Shown: positions 29,137-38,509 of the stretch, piece after piece
How positions within the stretch are numbered: the stretch's first letter is position 1
How the letters are laid out: each line of letters starts with the position of its first letter
NCBI RefSeq assembly: GCF_020073745.1
Contig: NZ_JAIRAU010000008.1
Location: forward strand, 186,001-250,000
Origin: Nannocystis pusilla
Lineage (GTDB): Bacteria > Myxococcota_A > Polyangia > Nannocystales > Nannocystaceae
DNA: 64,000 nucleotides
Reading direction: 5' to 3'
Program-made: the position numbers and the translations under genes
Notes under the pieces: generated by a model
What the model saw: only the letters and a program-made list of their open reading frames with translations
Database searches by the model: none
What the model was told of the DNA's origin: nothing

Positions 29137-30231
29137 ATGCGTGATTTGAAATTCTCGGTCTGTCTGATCGCTGCCCTGATCGGTGCGTGCGGCGACAGCG
29201 GCCGCCCGATGGACAGTGCCGGGGCCACGGACGGGCCCGGCATCTCGACGGCCGCCCCTGGGGGCTCGACCGGCCCCACGCCCACGACCTCCGACGGCTC
29301 GACCGTCGGCCAGGGGGGCGACGTCTCGACCTCGACCTCGACCACCGGCAGCGTCGACGAGCCGACCGCCGCGAGCACGACGCCCGAGCCCGCGACGAGC
29401 AGCACCGGGCCGGTGAGCGCCGGCGAGTCGAGCGGATCGAGCGACACCGGCGAAAGCGGGTGCGTCATCGGCGACGTCGAGGACACGCTCGCCTTCACGT
29501 ACACCAAGTCGATCGACCTCGCGCCGATCGACACGATCCAGGCCTCGTTTTACAACCAGGACGCCCAGGAAATCGTGTTCTTCTCGTACTTCGGGCCGGG
29601 CCGCCGCTACAGCCTCGACGGCACGCCGCTCGGCGACGTCATGGCCCCGCCCGAGGCCCTGCCCGCCCTCGACGGGGCCAGCTTCGACCAGATCAAGCGC
29701 GTCGGCATGCTCATCACCCAGGGCTGCGCGGTCGTCGACATCGACCCGGTGACGATGGAGACGCTCGAGGTCCTCCAGCTCGACGTGGTCAAGTTCGGCC
29801 TCCAGACCTGCGCCGGGGTCGCGATCGGCGTCGACGGCAGCATGTATGTGACCAGCTTCTTCACCGACGAGGTCGTCGTGATGACCCGCGACGGCCAGAC
29901 CGAGCTCGACCGCATCGACCTCGCGGCCGTCGGCCTGCCGCGCCCCGACGGCATCAGCCTGATCGCGGGCAGCGACAACTTCCTGATCCTCAGCACGACG
30001 GGGATCCAGTCCGCGATCCTCACACCGAAGGGCGAGGTCATCGTCGGCCCGGCCCCGACGGGTCAGGACCTGCCGCCGATGATCGGCGGCGGGATCACCA
30101 ACCCCGACGCGGTCCTGACCGTCTGCGGCAACGGCCACGCCTGGCTGTGCGACGAGTACGGCACCCTGTGCCACGACTACGTGCCGATGGACGGCGACAA
30201 GGATGCGTGCGCCTGCACGATCCCGCAGTGA
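29137..30231 (+). CDS. Hypothetical beta-propeller lipoprotein
   Basis: A 364-residue product with a lipoprotein signal (ALIGAC, Cys18) and a Thr/Ser/Pro-rich linker to about residue 105. The following domain has repeated strands such as EIVFFSYFGPGRRYSLDG, GVAIGVDGSMYVTSFFTDEV and ISLIAGSDNFLILSTTGI, suggesting an NHL- or SMP-30-like propeller of five to six blades. The last 40 residues hold several Cys (VCGNGHAWLCDEYGTLCHDY). No enzyme family can be named. It stands alone; the next 220 bp downstream contain nothing recognisable before a broken RCC1 gene on the other strand. Confidence 0.8.
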   Translation: MRDLKFSVCLIAALIGACGDSGRPMDSAGATDGPGISTAAPGGSTGPTPTTSDGSTVGQGGDVSTSTSTTGSVDEPTAASTTPEPATSSTGPVSAGESSGSSDTGESGCVIGDVEDTLAFTYTKSIDLAPIDTIQASFYNQDAQEIVFFSYFGPGRRYSLDGTPLGDVMAPPEALPALDGASFDQIKRVGMLITQGCAVVDIDPVTMETLEVLQLDVVKFGLQTCAGVAIGVDGSMYVTSFFTDEVVVMTRDGQTELDRIDLAAVGLPRPDGISLIAGSDNFLILSTTGIQSAILTPKGEVIVGPAPTGQDLPPMIGGGITNPDAVLTVCGNGHAWLCDEYGTLCHDYVPMDGDKDACACTIPQ

Positions 30232-30454
30232 CCTCCGCGCCGGCGGCGCCGACGGGTCGCTGCAATACTCCCAGCCGAGCGGCGGCGCGGTGTAGGTCGC
30301 GCTGAAGACCATGACCTCACCGGTCTCTGGCAACAAGCGGGCTATCGCTCAAGGAGGCGTGCCCGGGTGTGGCGGGCGACCTCGAACGAGCAAGTGGCCG
30401 CGATCAAGCTGCAGAACAAGGCGGGCGACGAGGCGAAAGGACAACATCTTGATC

Positions 30455-31036
30455 TCACAACCCGGGCACGTACCAATTGTGCTCGCCCTCGCGCTGCGGG
30501 ACGTTGCACTGGCCGAGGTGATTGCTACCCCAGCACACGACGCCCCCTTCCGCTCGCACGGCGCACGAGTGCTCGACCGCCGCCATGACGGCACTGAATT
30601 GCCCTGCCGGTGGCGAGGCGCGGCCGTCCTCGTCGTTCCCCCAGCAGGCGAGCGTGTCCTCCACCTTGATCGCGCAGCAGTGCCAATTCCCGCAGCTGAC
30701 GGCCTTGAACGCCCCTCCCGGCGCCCGCTCGAAGGCGCGCTCGTCCCAGCAGCGCAACGTCTCATCCTCCCGCAGCCCGCATGCGCCGGACAGACCACCG
30801 GACAGCGCGCGGAACGCCCCCTCCGGCGTGGTTGTCGAGGCCCGCGGACCGAAGCAGCGTACGGCCCCCCCTCCGCGAGGGCGCAGCTGTAGCCGAGCCC
30901 TGACACGACTGAGGTGGAGGTTTCACGGCTGCGGTGTACGGCGCAGCGACGGCTCGCTCTCCCGCCGGAGCCGGCCAGCGCACGGAAGCGAAGTGCGCTC
31001 TCCCGCGGCCCGTCGGGGGGACTCATCCGCGCCTCC
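30455..31036 (-). pseudogene. RCC1-repeat protein remnant with a G-run frameshift
   Basis: The minus strand reads RCC1-type repeats: VVSGLGYSCALAEGG, then after a frame change at a run of seven G near 30866 it continues VRCFGPRAS, EGAFRALSGGLSGACGL, LRCWDERAFERAPGGAFKAV, CAIKVEDTLACWGNDEDG and CAVRAEGGVVCWGSNHLGQC to a stop at 30455. The N-terminal part is replaced by an integrase fragment. One base in the G-run is enough to restore the frame, so a sequencing error there is possible, but the missing start still marks it as broken. Confidence 0.65.
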
Positions 31037-31132
31037 AAGAACCCGCAGAATGAACCCGGGGAGCGCGTCGCCGGTGACTTCGTACTTCATCGCGCGAGGC
31101 TTGCACTCGCGGACGAACGCAGCAGTGATCAC
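31037..31132 (-). pseudogene. Tyrosine recombinase/integrase N-terminal remnant
   Basis: The GTG at 31132 has a strong ribosome site (AGGAGGAAGG). It begins TAAFVRECKPRAMKYEVTGD followed by ALPGFILRVL, the standard opening of phage-type integrases of the DUF4102-like group. Similarity stops at RVL, where the frame runs into the RCC1 relic and ends at 30923. Catalytic Arg-His-Arg-Tyr residues are absent. It marks a former mobile element end or a deletion joint. Confidence 0.65.
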
Positions 31133-31358
31133 GACCCTTCCTCCTACCCCCAGATTTTCGAGACAAAATCGAGCCAAGCTAGAGCGACTTAATACCTGTC
31201 CTTTCTACCAGATTCTCGCGCTCAAGGGCGCGCCGGGCGGCGCTAGGCCACGCGTACCGTATGGGTGAAGTGGTAGGCGTCCTGGTTCCATATCTGGCGC
31301 GCCTGGCCGCGACGAACGCAACACGCAATGCTCTCCCCCGGCGCATGCCCGGGTCGAT

Positions 31359-32021
31359 TCACATCTCGCACGCGACCGTCACCTGCGCCGCCTCGCCGAC
31401 GATCTCCGGCGGCGCCGCGCTCGTGCACACCGTGACCGTCGCCGACGCGCCCTCCACGTTCACATGAGCGGCCTCGGCGACGAGCCGCGACGCATCGACC
31501 TCGGCCATGTCGTGGACGGAGATCCGCACCTCCGGCCCGGCTCCCGCGAGCTTGACCCGGCCCAGGTCGCGGGCGACCACCTCCGCCGCGATCGCCGTCA
31601 ACTCGGTCGCCTCCACGGTGCTCTTCAGCTCGGCCTCGATCGCCAGCGCCTCGCTGGCGCCGATGACCCTGACCACCGTCCTGTCGCTCGCGAACACGCT
31701 GCGCAGCGCGGGCACCTCGAGCGTCACCGTCGGCTTCAGTTTCAGCTCGGTCAGCAGGTTGGGGTTGACCGCGATCGACAGCACGCCCTCCCCGTGGACC
31801 TCGGTGAACAGGCGGTCGAGCGCATTCGCCTCGCCCGTCACGCGCAACGTCACGTCGGCCTCCGGGTCGAGCTCGGGTCGCACCGTCACCGCGACCTCGA
31901 AGTCGTCGAACACCTCGATGGCGTGCAGCGGCGGCACCTCGCGCACCACCTCTGCGGGCACGCCGTCGCCGTTCAGCTCACAGCCCGCCAGCAGCGCGAG
32001 CGTTGCGATCGTCCTGCGCAC
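31359..32021 (-). CDS. DUF2807 (GIN-domain) lipoprotein
   Basis: With GTG at 32021 the product is 220 residues and begins with a short lipoprotein signal (TLALLAGC). Another GTG at 32030 is equally possible. The mature part is a single DUF2807 / GIN-domain beta-helix: F.VAVTVRPELDPEADVTLRV, GVLSIAVNPNLL, PALRSVFASDRTVVRV and GAGPEVRISVHDMAEVDASR. This fold is common in cell-surface proteins of unknown function, sometimes linked to adhesion. It is divergent from the copper monooxygenase gene, whose start is 119 bp away, so the two may share a control region. Confidence 0.83.
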   Translation of the reverse strand: MRRTIATLALLAGCELNGDGVPAEVVREVPPLHAIEVFDDFEVAVTVRPELDPEADVTLRVTGEANALDRLFTEVHGEGVLSIAVNPNLLTELKLKPTVTLEVPALRSVFASDRTVVRVIGASEALAIEAELKSTVEATELTAIAAEVVARDLGRVKLAGAGPEVRISVHDMAEVDASRLVAEAAHVNVEGASATVTVCTSAAPPEIVGEAAQVTVACEM

Positions 32022-32139
32022 GACGGGCACGGTAGCGCGTCCTGGCCCCCGCCGGGCGCGCGGCGTGCTCGTGCGAAAGCGCCCGCCGCCCGCCACGGCA
32101 GGCATGGACGGCCTCGCCACGCGCTGGCAGCATCGTGAA

Positions 32140-33600
32140 ATGGTCTCCGCCTCGCGTCCCCTGCTCCTCACCTCGCTCGTCCTGTTCGCCTGCGGCGAGT
32201 CCGGCGACGGCACCGACGGCACCGCCGCCGCCGAGGCCAGCACGACCGCGGGCGCTCCGACCGGCGGCAGCGACGGCGACCCGACCACCACCGGGTCCGT
32301 CCCGACCACCGGCGGCACCACCGAGGGCGGCGAGGACGTGCGGCCCAACTGGCATCAGGACATCGCCCCGCTGGTCACCGCCAGCTGTCAGACCTGCCAC
32401 GTCCCCGGCGGGATCGCCCCGTTCTCGCTCATGACCTACGACGAGGCCAAGCCGTGGGCCGCGCTCATGGCCGCCGACGTCGAGCAAGGATTGATGCCGC
32501 CGTGGCACGCGCTCGAGACCGACGTGTGTCAGCCGCCGCTGCCCTACCTCCACGACCCTCGGCTGTCGGATGACCAAAAGGCCATGTTCCAGGACTGGGC
32601 CGATCTCGGCGCGCCACAAGGAGATCCGGCACTCGCGGCGCCGCTGCCTCCGGCGCCCTCGCTCGACCTCGAGAACCCGACCACATCGATCACGATGGCC
32701 ACCCCGGTCGACATCGACAAGGTCGGCAACAGCCTCGACTTCTTCCACTGCCTCAGCCTCGACCCCGGCAACGCCGCCCCGGTGTACGTCGACGGGATCC
32801 AGGTCCTCGCCGGCAACCCGAAGATCGTCCATCACGTCCTCATCTACGTCGACGCCGGCGCCGACTCGGCCAGCTGGCCCGGCGGCGTCAAGCATAACTG
32901 CGGCGGCGGGGCCGGTATCGGCAACGCCCAGCTGATCGGCGGCTGGGTCCCCGGCGGCATGCCGATGGTCGCGCCCGCGGGCGTCTCGACCGAACTCCCG
33001 GCCGGCGCGCGCCTGATCCTCAACGTCCACTACCACGCCACCGGCGGCGGACCCGAGACCGACAGCGCCACCGGCCTCGCCCTGCGCTGGACCGACGCGC
33101 CCGCGGAGTGGTCCACCTTCTTCACCCTCATCGGCGCCCCCGGCGTCGGCGAGTCGCTCGCCGGCCCGCTGCAGATCCCCGCCGGCGAGGAGGCGCACGT
33201 CGAGGAGTACGAGTACGTCGTCCCCAACAACATCCCGGCCCTCGCCGACGTGCGCGTCTGGACCGTCCTCAATCACATGCACAAGGTCGGCGTCGACATG
33301 CGCGTGTGGGTCGAGGCCGCCGGCGGCGACACCTGCCTGCTGCACACCCCCAAGTGGGACTTCAACTGGCAGCGCTCCTATCAATACGACGCCCCGATCG
33401 ACCAGAGCTTCCGCGTCCGCGCCGGCGACCGCGTCCGCCTGCGTTGCGTCTACAACAACACCATGTCGAACCCCGGCGTGGTCGAGATGCTGGCCGAGGC
33501 CGGCCTCGACGCCCCCGTCGACGTCGGCCTCGGCGAGGGCACCCTCGACGAGATGTGCCTCGCCGGCGTCGGCGTGGCGATCAAGGGCTTCAGCCTCTGA
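32140..33600 (+). CDS. Copper type II ascorbate-dependent monooxygenase-like lipoprotein with haem motif
   Basis: From the ATG at 32140 the product is 486 residues with a lipoprotein signal (LVLFAC) and a Gly/Thr linker. A cytochrome-c-like segment with one CQTCH haem motif (83-87) comes first. Two PHM-like copper domains follow: KIVHHVLIYVDAG supplies a His pair, LILNVHYHATGG an H.H pair, and VLNHMHKVGVDMRV further His/Met ligands. Known relatives hydroxylate peptides or small molecules using two copper ions. The attached haem domain probably feeds electrons. Periplasmic or surface location is inferred from the lipobox. This architecture recurs in Myxococcota; substrate unknown. Confidence 0.87.
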   Translation: MVSASRPLLLTSLVLFACGESGDGTDGTAAAEASTTAGAPTGGSDGDPTTTGSVPTTGGTTEGGEDVRPNWHQDIAPLVTASCQTCHVPGGIAPFSLMTYDEAKPWAALMAADVEQGLMPPWHALETDVCQPPLPYLHDPRLSDDQKAMFQDWADLGAPQGDPALAAPLPPAPSLDLENPTTSITMATPVDIDKVGNSLDFFHCLSLDPGNAAPVYVDGIQVLAGNPKIVHHVLIYVDAGADSASWPGGVKHNCGGGAGIGNAQLIGGWVPGGMPMVAPAGVSTELPAGARLILNVHYHATGGGPETDSATGLALRWTDAPAEWSTFFTLIGAPGVGESLAGPLQIPAGEEAHVEEYEYVVPNNIPALADVRVWTVLNHMHKVGVDMRVWVEAAGGDTCLLHTPKWDFNWQRSYQYDAPIDQSFRVRAGDRVRLRCVYNNTMSNPGVVEMLAEAGLDAPVDVGLGEGTLDEMCLAGVGVAIKGFSL

Positions 33601-33602
33601 AC

Positions 33603-33680
33603 ATTCTTCCTCGCCTCCGAGCTCGCGCGCCACATCACCGGCGAGCTCCTCAACGTCAACGGCGGCAACGTCCTGTGCGG
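33603..33680 (+). pseudogene. C-terminal relic of a short-chain dehydrogenase
   Basis: Directly after the monooxygenase stop, one frame reads FFLASELARHITGELLNVNG followed by GNVLCG. This is the characteristic C-terminus of SDR-family oxidoreductases (FLAS..A..ITG....V.GG). Nothing upstream belongs to it, and the frame runs on without a nearby stop. It is a 25-codon fossil. Confidence 0.6.
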
Positions 33681-33747
33681 CCGAGCCACCCTGTCGCGCC
33701 AATCCCTGAATGTAGGCACGCAGGCTGTCAGCCTCGTTCGGAGCACT

Positions 33748-34185
33748 CTACCGAGAGAGGTCGATGACGACCTTGCCCTTCACGTGCCGGCCGGCCTGGA
33801 GCTCGACCGCGGTGCAGATTTGCTCGATCGGGAAGCTCGCGGCGATGGGCACCCGGAGTCGGCCGGTCGCTCGCCGTAGGCGACCGGCTCGGCGCCGAGC
33901 TCGCGCAGGAAATCGGCCGATGTCGCCGATCCCGTCCCGATCACGCGCGCCCCTGCGATCCGGGCCAGCTGGACGGCGAACACCCCGACTCCGCCCGCCG
34001 CGCCGCCGATCAGCACGGTGTCGTCCGGCCCGGGCTGGACCACGGCCAGGGCGGCGTATGCCGTGCGTCCGGCGATCGTGAGGGTGGCGGCGGTGCGATC
34101 GTCGACGCCTTCGGGGGTGTGATGGGCCTCGTTCGCCGCGGTGCCTCCGATCGCGTCGATCACCACGAAGTCGGCGACCGCGCGG
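33748..34185 (-). pseudogene. Internally deleted quinone oxidoreductase (MDR) relic
   Basis: ADFVVIDAIGG, TPEGVDDRTAATLTIAGRTA and VLIGGAAGGVGVFAVQLARI form the NAD(P)-binding core of a zinc-independent MDR oxidoreductase. After VAYGER the frame shifts and skips to FPIEQICTAVELQAGRHVKG and KVVIDL, the normal C-terminus. About 100 residues between them and the N-terminal domain are lost. A short hydrophobic reading before it (PFIYSLITTATLNIGSDSP, about 34190-34300) is another unidentified scrap. Confidence 0.65.
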
Positions 34186-34417
34186 CGAGCATGGAGGACG
34201 ACAGGAGGCGTCGAGGTCCACGACATGCACCGGTGAATCGCTGCCGATGTTGAGTGTCGCGGTGGTGATGAGAGAATAGATGAACGGCGAAAGCAGATCG
34301 GCGAGACTCGCCTGTCTGCCGCGATCGTCGAGCGGCTGCCCTGCCCGCGCCCGGGGCGCAAGTCGGCGCGGGCCTCCCGATTGACAATCCCTGCGTGCTC
34401 ACCGGACCATCCCGCGC

Positions 34418-37252
34418 ATGAGCCCCCCGATCTCGCGGCGAGGCATCCTGCGCGGAACTCTCGGCGGCACCGTCCTCGTCAGCGAGAGCTGCGCTCCGCC
34501 GAAGATCGTCGGTGAGCGCGCCGAGGCGCCGGGCCTCGCGCCGCCCGACGCGGGCGCCGACACTGTTGCGAGCCCACGCCTCGAGTTCACCGTCAACGGC
34601 GCCGCCAGGTCACTCGAGGTCGACCCCGAGCACACCGCCCTCGAGCTCGTGCGCAACGACCTCGGCCTCACCGGTTGCAAGGAGAGCTGCGGCCACGGGG
34701 CGTGCGGCGCCTGCACCGTCCTCCTCGACGACGCCCCGGTCGTCGCCTGCCTGTTGCCCGCGGTCGCGCTGCACCGCCGCAAGCTGACCACCGTCGAGGG
34801 CCTCGCGCCGGCCGGCGAGCTGCACCCGGTCCAGCGCGCCTTCATGGCCGAGGACGCGCTGCAATGCGGCTTCTGCACGCCCGGCTTCGTCGTCGCCGCC
34901 AGCGCCTTCTACCGCCGCTGGCGGGCCGAACACGCCGATCGGGAGCCCGACCGCGACACCGTCGCCGCCGCCCTGGCCGGCAACCTGTGCCGCTGCGGCG
35001 CCTACGACGGCATCATCCGGGCTGTCCAAAAGGCCAGCGCCGGCGCCTACGAAAAACCGCTCGGCCCCGAGCCTGCGGCCCCGCGCTACGACGCGCGCGA
35101 CAAGGTCACCGGCGCCGCCAGGTACACCGTCGACGTCCGCCTCCCCGATCAGCTCGAGGGCAAGATCTTGCGCTCCCCGCACGCCCACGCGCGCGTGCGC
35201 AAGGTCGACTGGTCGAAGGCGCTGAAGCTGCCCGGCGTGGCCGGCGTCGTCGACCTGCTGCACGGCAGCACCACCCTGCACTTCGCCGGCCAGGAGATCG
35301 CAGCGGTCGCCGCCGTCGACGCGCGCACCGCCGAGGCCGCCCTCGCCGCGATCGAGCTCGACCTCGAGGTCCTGCCCGCGCTCGTCGGCATGGACGCCGC
35401 GCGGGCCCCCGGCGCCGCGCCGGTCTACCCGACCCGCAACACCCGCAAGTCGGCCCCCAACAGCAGCGAGGGCCCGCTGCTCCCGCTCGGCTGGGACGGC
35501 AACGTGCGCGGCCCGTTCAAGCTGTTCAGCACCCACAAGCTCAAGGCCCGCGGCGCCGTCGACAAGCTGCGCGAGCAACCCGCCGAGGGCGTCCTGGTCG
35601 AAGGGACATACAAGACCCAGGTCCAGTGCCACTCCTCGCACGAGCCGCACGCCTGCGTCGCCCACTGGACCGCCGCCGACGCCGTCACCGTCCACCTCTC
35701 GACCCAGGCGGTCCACGCCGTCGCCGAGGACATCGCCGAGCGCTGGGGCCTGAAGCGCGCCAACGTCCGCGTGCTGGCGCCCTACGTCGGCGGCGGCTTC
35801 GGCAGCAAGGCCGCCCTGCAGCTCGAGTGCGTCGCCGCCGTCGCGCTGGCGAAGATCACCGGCAAGCCGGTGCGCGTCGCGCTCGATCGGCGCGAGGAGC
35901 TCGTGACCGGCGGCCTGCGCCCGGCGCAGGAGATCGAGCTCGCGGTCGCGACCGACCGCGACGGCTACCTGCAGGGAGTCACCGCCCGCGCCTTCGCCGA
36001 CGCCGGCTGCGGGATCGGGGCGACCAGCACCGTCCTGCTGCGATTGATGTACGCCAAGGCGCCCAAGGACATCGCCGACTGGGACGTCGTCAACCACGCC
36101 CCGCCCGGCAAGCCGTTCCGCGGCCCCGGCGGCCCGCCGATCTTCTGGGCCCTCGAGCAGGCCGTCGACGTCGCCGCCGACCGCCTCGGCCTCGACCCGG
36201 TGCTCCTGCGCAAGCGCTGGGACCCCAACCCCGCCCGCAATCAGCTGTACGACTGGGCCCTGTCCCTCAAGACATGGCGCGAGAGACAGCCCGCGCAGAG
36301 CGACCGCGGCCGCCACCGCCGCGGCCTCGGCCTCGCCGTCGGCGGGTGGTTCTACTTCGTCCAGCCGAGCGCGCGCGTGCAGCTCGACGCCGGCCCCGAC
36401 GGCATCGTCGTCTCGACGGCCTGCCAGGACATCGGCAACGGCACGCGCACCGTGCTCGCCGAGACCGTCGCGCGCGTGCTGGGCATCGCCCCCGCCGAGG
36501 TCGTGGTCCAGATCGGCGACTCCTCGTTCGTCCCGGGCCCGACGTCGGGCGGCAGCCGGACCACCGCCTCGCTGGTGCCCGCCGCCACCATGGCCGCCGA
36601 GCAGCTGCGTGACGAGCTCCTGGAGCGCGCCCAGGCCCTCGCCGGCGCCCGCGGCGTGGCCGTCGCCGGCGGCGTGCGCCACCCCGGCGGCCTCGTCACG
36701 TGGCAGCAATTGTTGGCCGGCTCGCCGCCGCTGCGGTTCGTCGGCACGCGCAAGCGCGACCAGGGCGGCTACTTCCTGCCGCCGATGTCCGACCTCGCCC
36801 CGGGCCGCTACGTCGCCGGCGCGCTGCAGATCGTCGAGGTCGAGGTCGACACCCGGCTCGGGCGGATCCGCGTGCTCCGCTCGCACACCGGCGTCGCCGC
36901 CGGACGGATCGTCGCCCCCGCGCTCGCGCGCAGCCAGGTGCTGGGCGGCGTGATCCAGGGCATCGGCTACGCCCTCTACGAGGAGCGCCGGCTCGACCCG
37001 AGGTCCGGCGCGCTCCTCACCGCCGGCCTCGAGGACTACCGAATCACCGGCATCGGCGACATCGGCGAGCTCGACGTCCACTTCGTCGAGGACGGCTACG
37101 AGCGCGTCAACGGCCGCAGCGTCGGTTTCGCCGAGCTCGTCACCCTCGCGCCCGCCGCCGCCATCGGCAACGCCGTCGCCCACGCCACCGGCTTCCGCCC
37201 CCGCGAGCTGCCGCTGCGCCCCGACCGCGTCCTGCAAGGAGTCCGCGGATGA
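34418..37252 (+). CDS. Tat-exported molybdenum hydroxylase, fused [2Fe-2S] and Mo subunits
   Basis: A 944-residue aldehyde oxidase/xanthine dehydrogenase-family enzyme. A twin-Arg signal (ISRRGILRG) opens it. Residues about 50-210 are the small subunit with a plant-type [2Fe-2S] site (CKESCGHGACGAC) and a second cluster (QCGFCTPG, LCRCGAYDG). From about 225 comes the large molybdopterin subunit, with YVGGGFGSKAALQ, PFRGPGGPP and the C-terminal GGVIQGIGYALYEE carrying the likely base Glu. Small and large subunits are usually separate genes. The FAD subunit follows with a 4-bp overlap, and a small Cys-rich gene after that. It oxidises an aldehyde or N-heterocycle in the periplasm; substrate not readable. 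Confidence 0.9.
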   Translation: MSPPISRRGILRGTLGGTVLVSESCAPPKIVGERAEAPGLAPPDAGADTVASPRLEFTVNGAARSLEVDPEHTALELVRNDLGLTGCKESCGHGACGACTVLLDDAPVVACLLPAVALHRRKLTTVEGLAPAGELHPVQRAFMAEDALQCGFCTPGFVVAASAFYRRWRAEHADREPDRDTVAAALAGNLCRCGAYDGIIRAVQKASAGAYEKPLGPEPAAPRYDARDKVTGAARYTVDVRLPDQLEGKILRSPHAHARVRKVDWSKALKLPGVAGVVDLLHGSTTLHFAGQEIAAVAAVDARTAEAALAAIELDLEVLPALVGMDAARAPGAAPVYPTRNTRKSAPNSSEGPLLPLGWDGNVRGPFKLFSTHKLKARGAVDKLREQPAEGVLVEGTYKTQVQCHSSHEPHACVAHWTAADAVTVHLSTQAVHAVAEDIAERWGLKRANVRVLAPYVGGGFGSKAALQLECVAAVALAKITGKPVRVALDRREELVTGGLRPAQEIELAVATDRDGYLQGVTARAFADAGCGIGATSTVLLRLMYAKAPKDIADWDVVNHAPPGKPFRGPGGPPIFWALEQAVDVAADRLGLDPVLLRKRWDPNPARNQLYDWALSLKTWRERQPAQSDRGRHRRGLGLAVGGWFYFVQPSARVQLDAGPDGIVVSTACQDIGNGTRTVLAETVARVLGIAPAEVVVQIGDSSFVPGPTSGGSRTTASLVPAATMAAEQLRDELLERAQALAGARGVAVAGGVRHPGGLVTWQQLLAGSPPLRFVGTRKRDQGGYFLPPMSDLAPGRYVAGALQIVEVEVDTRLGRIRVLRSHTGVAAGRIVAPALARSQVLGGVIQGIGYALYEERRLDPRSGALLTAGLEDYRITGIGDIGELDVHFVEDGYERVNGRSVGFAELVTLAPAAAIGNAVAHATGFRPRELPLRPDRVLQGVRG

Positions 37253-38229
37253 CCACGCTCGAGCTCCCCGCCACCCTCGACGCCGCGCTCGGTCGCCCCG
37301 GTGAACCGCGCGCCGGCGGCACCGATCTCACCGAGCGGCGCAGGCTCCACCTGTCCCGAGGGACAGTCGTCGACCTGCGCGACGTCCCCGGCCTCGACGC
37401 CGTCACCTGGCGCGAGGGACAGCTGCACATCGGCGCCCTCGTCACCCTCGCCGCCGTCGCCGAGCACCCCGACGTGCGCGCCCGCTACCCGGCGATCGCC
37501 GCCACCGCCGCCGCCGTGGCGACCCCGCAGATCCGCGCCCGCGCGACCGTCGGCGGCAACCTCCTGCAGCACGTCCGCTGCTGGTACTACCGCCGCCCCG
37601 GCGCCGACTGCCTCAAGGCCGGCGGCACCGGCTGCCCCGCGCGCAGCGGCGACCACCTGTTCCACGCCTGCTTCGACCTCGGCCCGTGCGTCGCCCCGCA
37701 CCCGTCGTCGCTGGCCACCGCCCTGCTCGCCCACGACGTCCGCATCGAGGTCGCCGGCGACCGCGAGCACACCCTCGCCAGCCTCTACGGCGACGGCTCC
37801 GACGCCCGCCGCCAGCACCTGCTCCCGCCCGGCGCGATCCTCACCGGCGTCGCGCTCGGCCCCCCGCTCGCCGGCGAGCAGGCCGCCTACGTGCGCGCGA
37901 TCAGCCGCGCCCGCGCCGAGTGGCCGCTGGTCGAGGTGGTCGCCCGCCTCGTCGTCGCCGACACGCAGATCCAGACCGCGATCGTCACCGTCGGCGGGGT
38001 CGCCAACCTGCCGCTGCGCCTCGGCGCGGTCGAGCAGCTGCTCACCGGCAAGCCCGCGACCGAGGAGACCCTGCGCCTCGCCTCCGCCGTCGCGGCCGAC
38101 GGCGCCAAACCACTGGCCGGCACCGCCTACAAGCTCGACCTCCTCCGCGGCGCCGTCCTCGACGCGCTCGAGCGCGCCCTCGCCGACAAACCCACCGCTG
38201 CCCCCGCGGCCGCCCCCGCGCCCACCTGA
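37249..38229 (+). CDS. FAD-binding subunit of the molybdenum hydroxylase
   Basis: The 326-residue product belongs to the FAD_binding_5/CO_deh_flav_C family. The flavin site is AGGTDLTERRRLHLS near the N-terminus and TVGGNLLQHVRCWYYRR at about 100-116. The Cys-containing insertion (DCLKAGGTGC, HACFDLGPCVAPHPSS) matches the extra [4Fe-4S] loop of PaoB/YagS-type subunits. It passes electrons from the Fe-S centres of the partner to an acceptor. It has no Tat or Sec signal and is presumably carried out with the partner. The ATG overlaps the previous stop (ATGA). A perfect CTGTCCC-GA-GGGACAG palindrome lies inside the frame at 37351-37366. Confidence 0.9.
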   Translation: MTTLELPATLDAALGRPGEPRAGGTDLTERRRLHLSRGTVVDLRDVPGLDAVTWREGQLHIGALVTLAAVAEHPDVRARYPAIAATAAAVATPQIRARATVGGNLLQHVRCWYYRRPGADCLKAGGTGCPARSGDHLFHACFDLGPCVAPHPSSLATALLAHDVRIEVAGDREHTLASLYGDGSDARRQHLLPPGAILTGVALGPPLAGEQAAYVRAISRARAEWPLVEVVARLVVADTQIQTAIVTVGGVANLPLRLGAVEQLLTGKPATEETLRLASAVAADGAKPLAGTAYKLDLLRGAVLDALERALADKPTAAPAAAPAPT

Positions 38230-38244
38230 CCCGAAGGACAGCCC

Positions 38245-38463
38245 ATGCAACTGTGCCGCCACCTGCGCTGGAAGGGCCACGCCCACGACGCCGCCGAGCT
38301 GGCCGAATTCCAGCTCACCTTCGCCCGCAACCAGGTCCCCTACTCGTGCCTGCACACCTGCCAGCCGTGGGGCCCCGACGACGAGCTCGCCGCCCCCGAG
38401 GCCTGCAACGACAGCCGCCCGTGCTACGTCGCCTCGCCCCTGGTCGCCCTCCGCCTGAGCTGA
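38245..38463 (+). CDS. Small Cys-rich protein in the hydroxylase operon
   Basis: A 72-residue protein preceded by a good ribosome site (GAAGGA, 6 bases before ATG) only 15 bp after the FAD-subunit gene, so it is co-transcribed. It has five Cys (QLCRHLRW, SCLHTCQPWG, EACNDSRPCY) and many His, but no signal peptide or membrane segment. The spacing could hold a metal or an Fe-S cluster. No family recognised. Context suggests a maturation or electron-transfer accessory for the molybdenum enzyme (inference). Confidence 0.7.
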   Translation: MQLCRHLRWKGHAHDAAELAEFQLTFARNQVPYSCLHTCQPWGPDDELAAPEACNDSRPCYVASPLVALRLS

Positions 38464-38509
38464 TGCACAAGGAGGGCCTCACGCCCCGCTCCGTGTTGGT
38501 TCACCGAGA

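Noticed and set aside
30311..30892. A 193-codon plus-strand frame
   Set aside because: It is antisense to the recognisable RCC1 repeats and has no protein-like features of its own.
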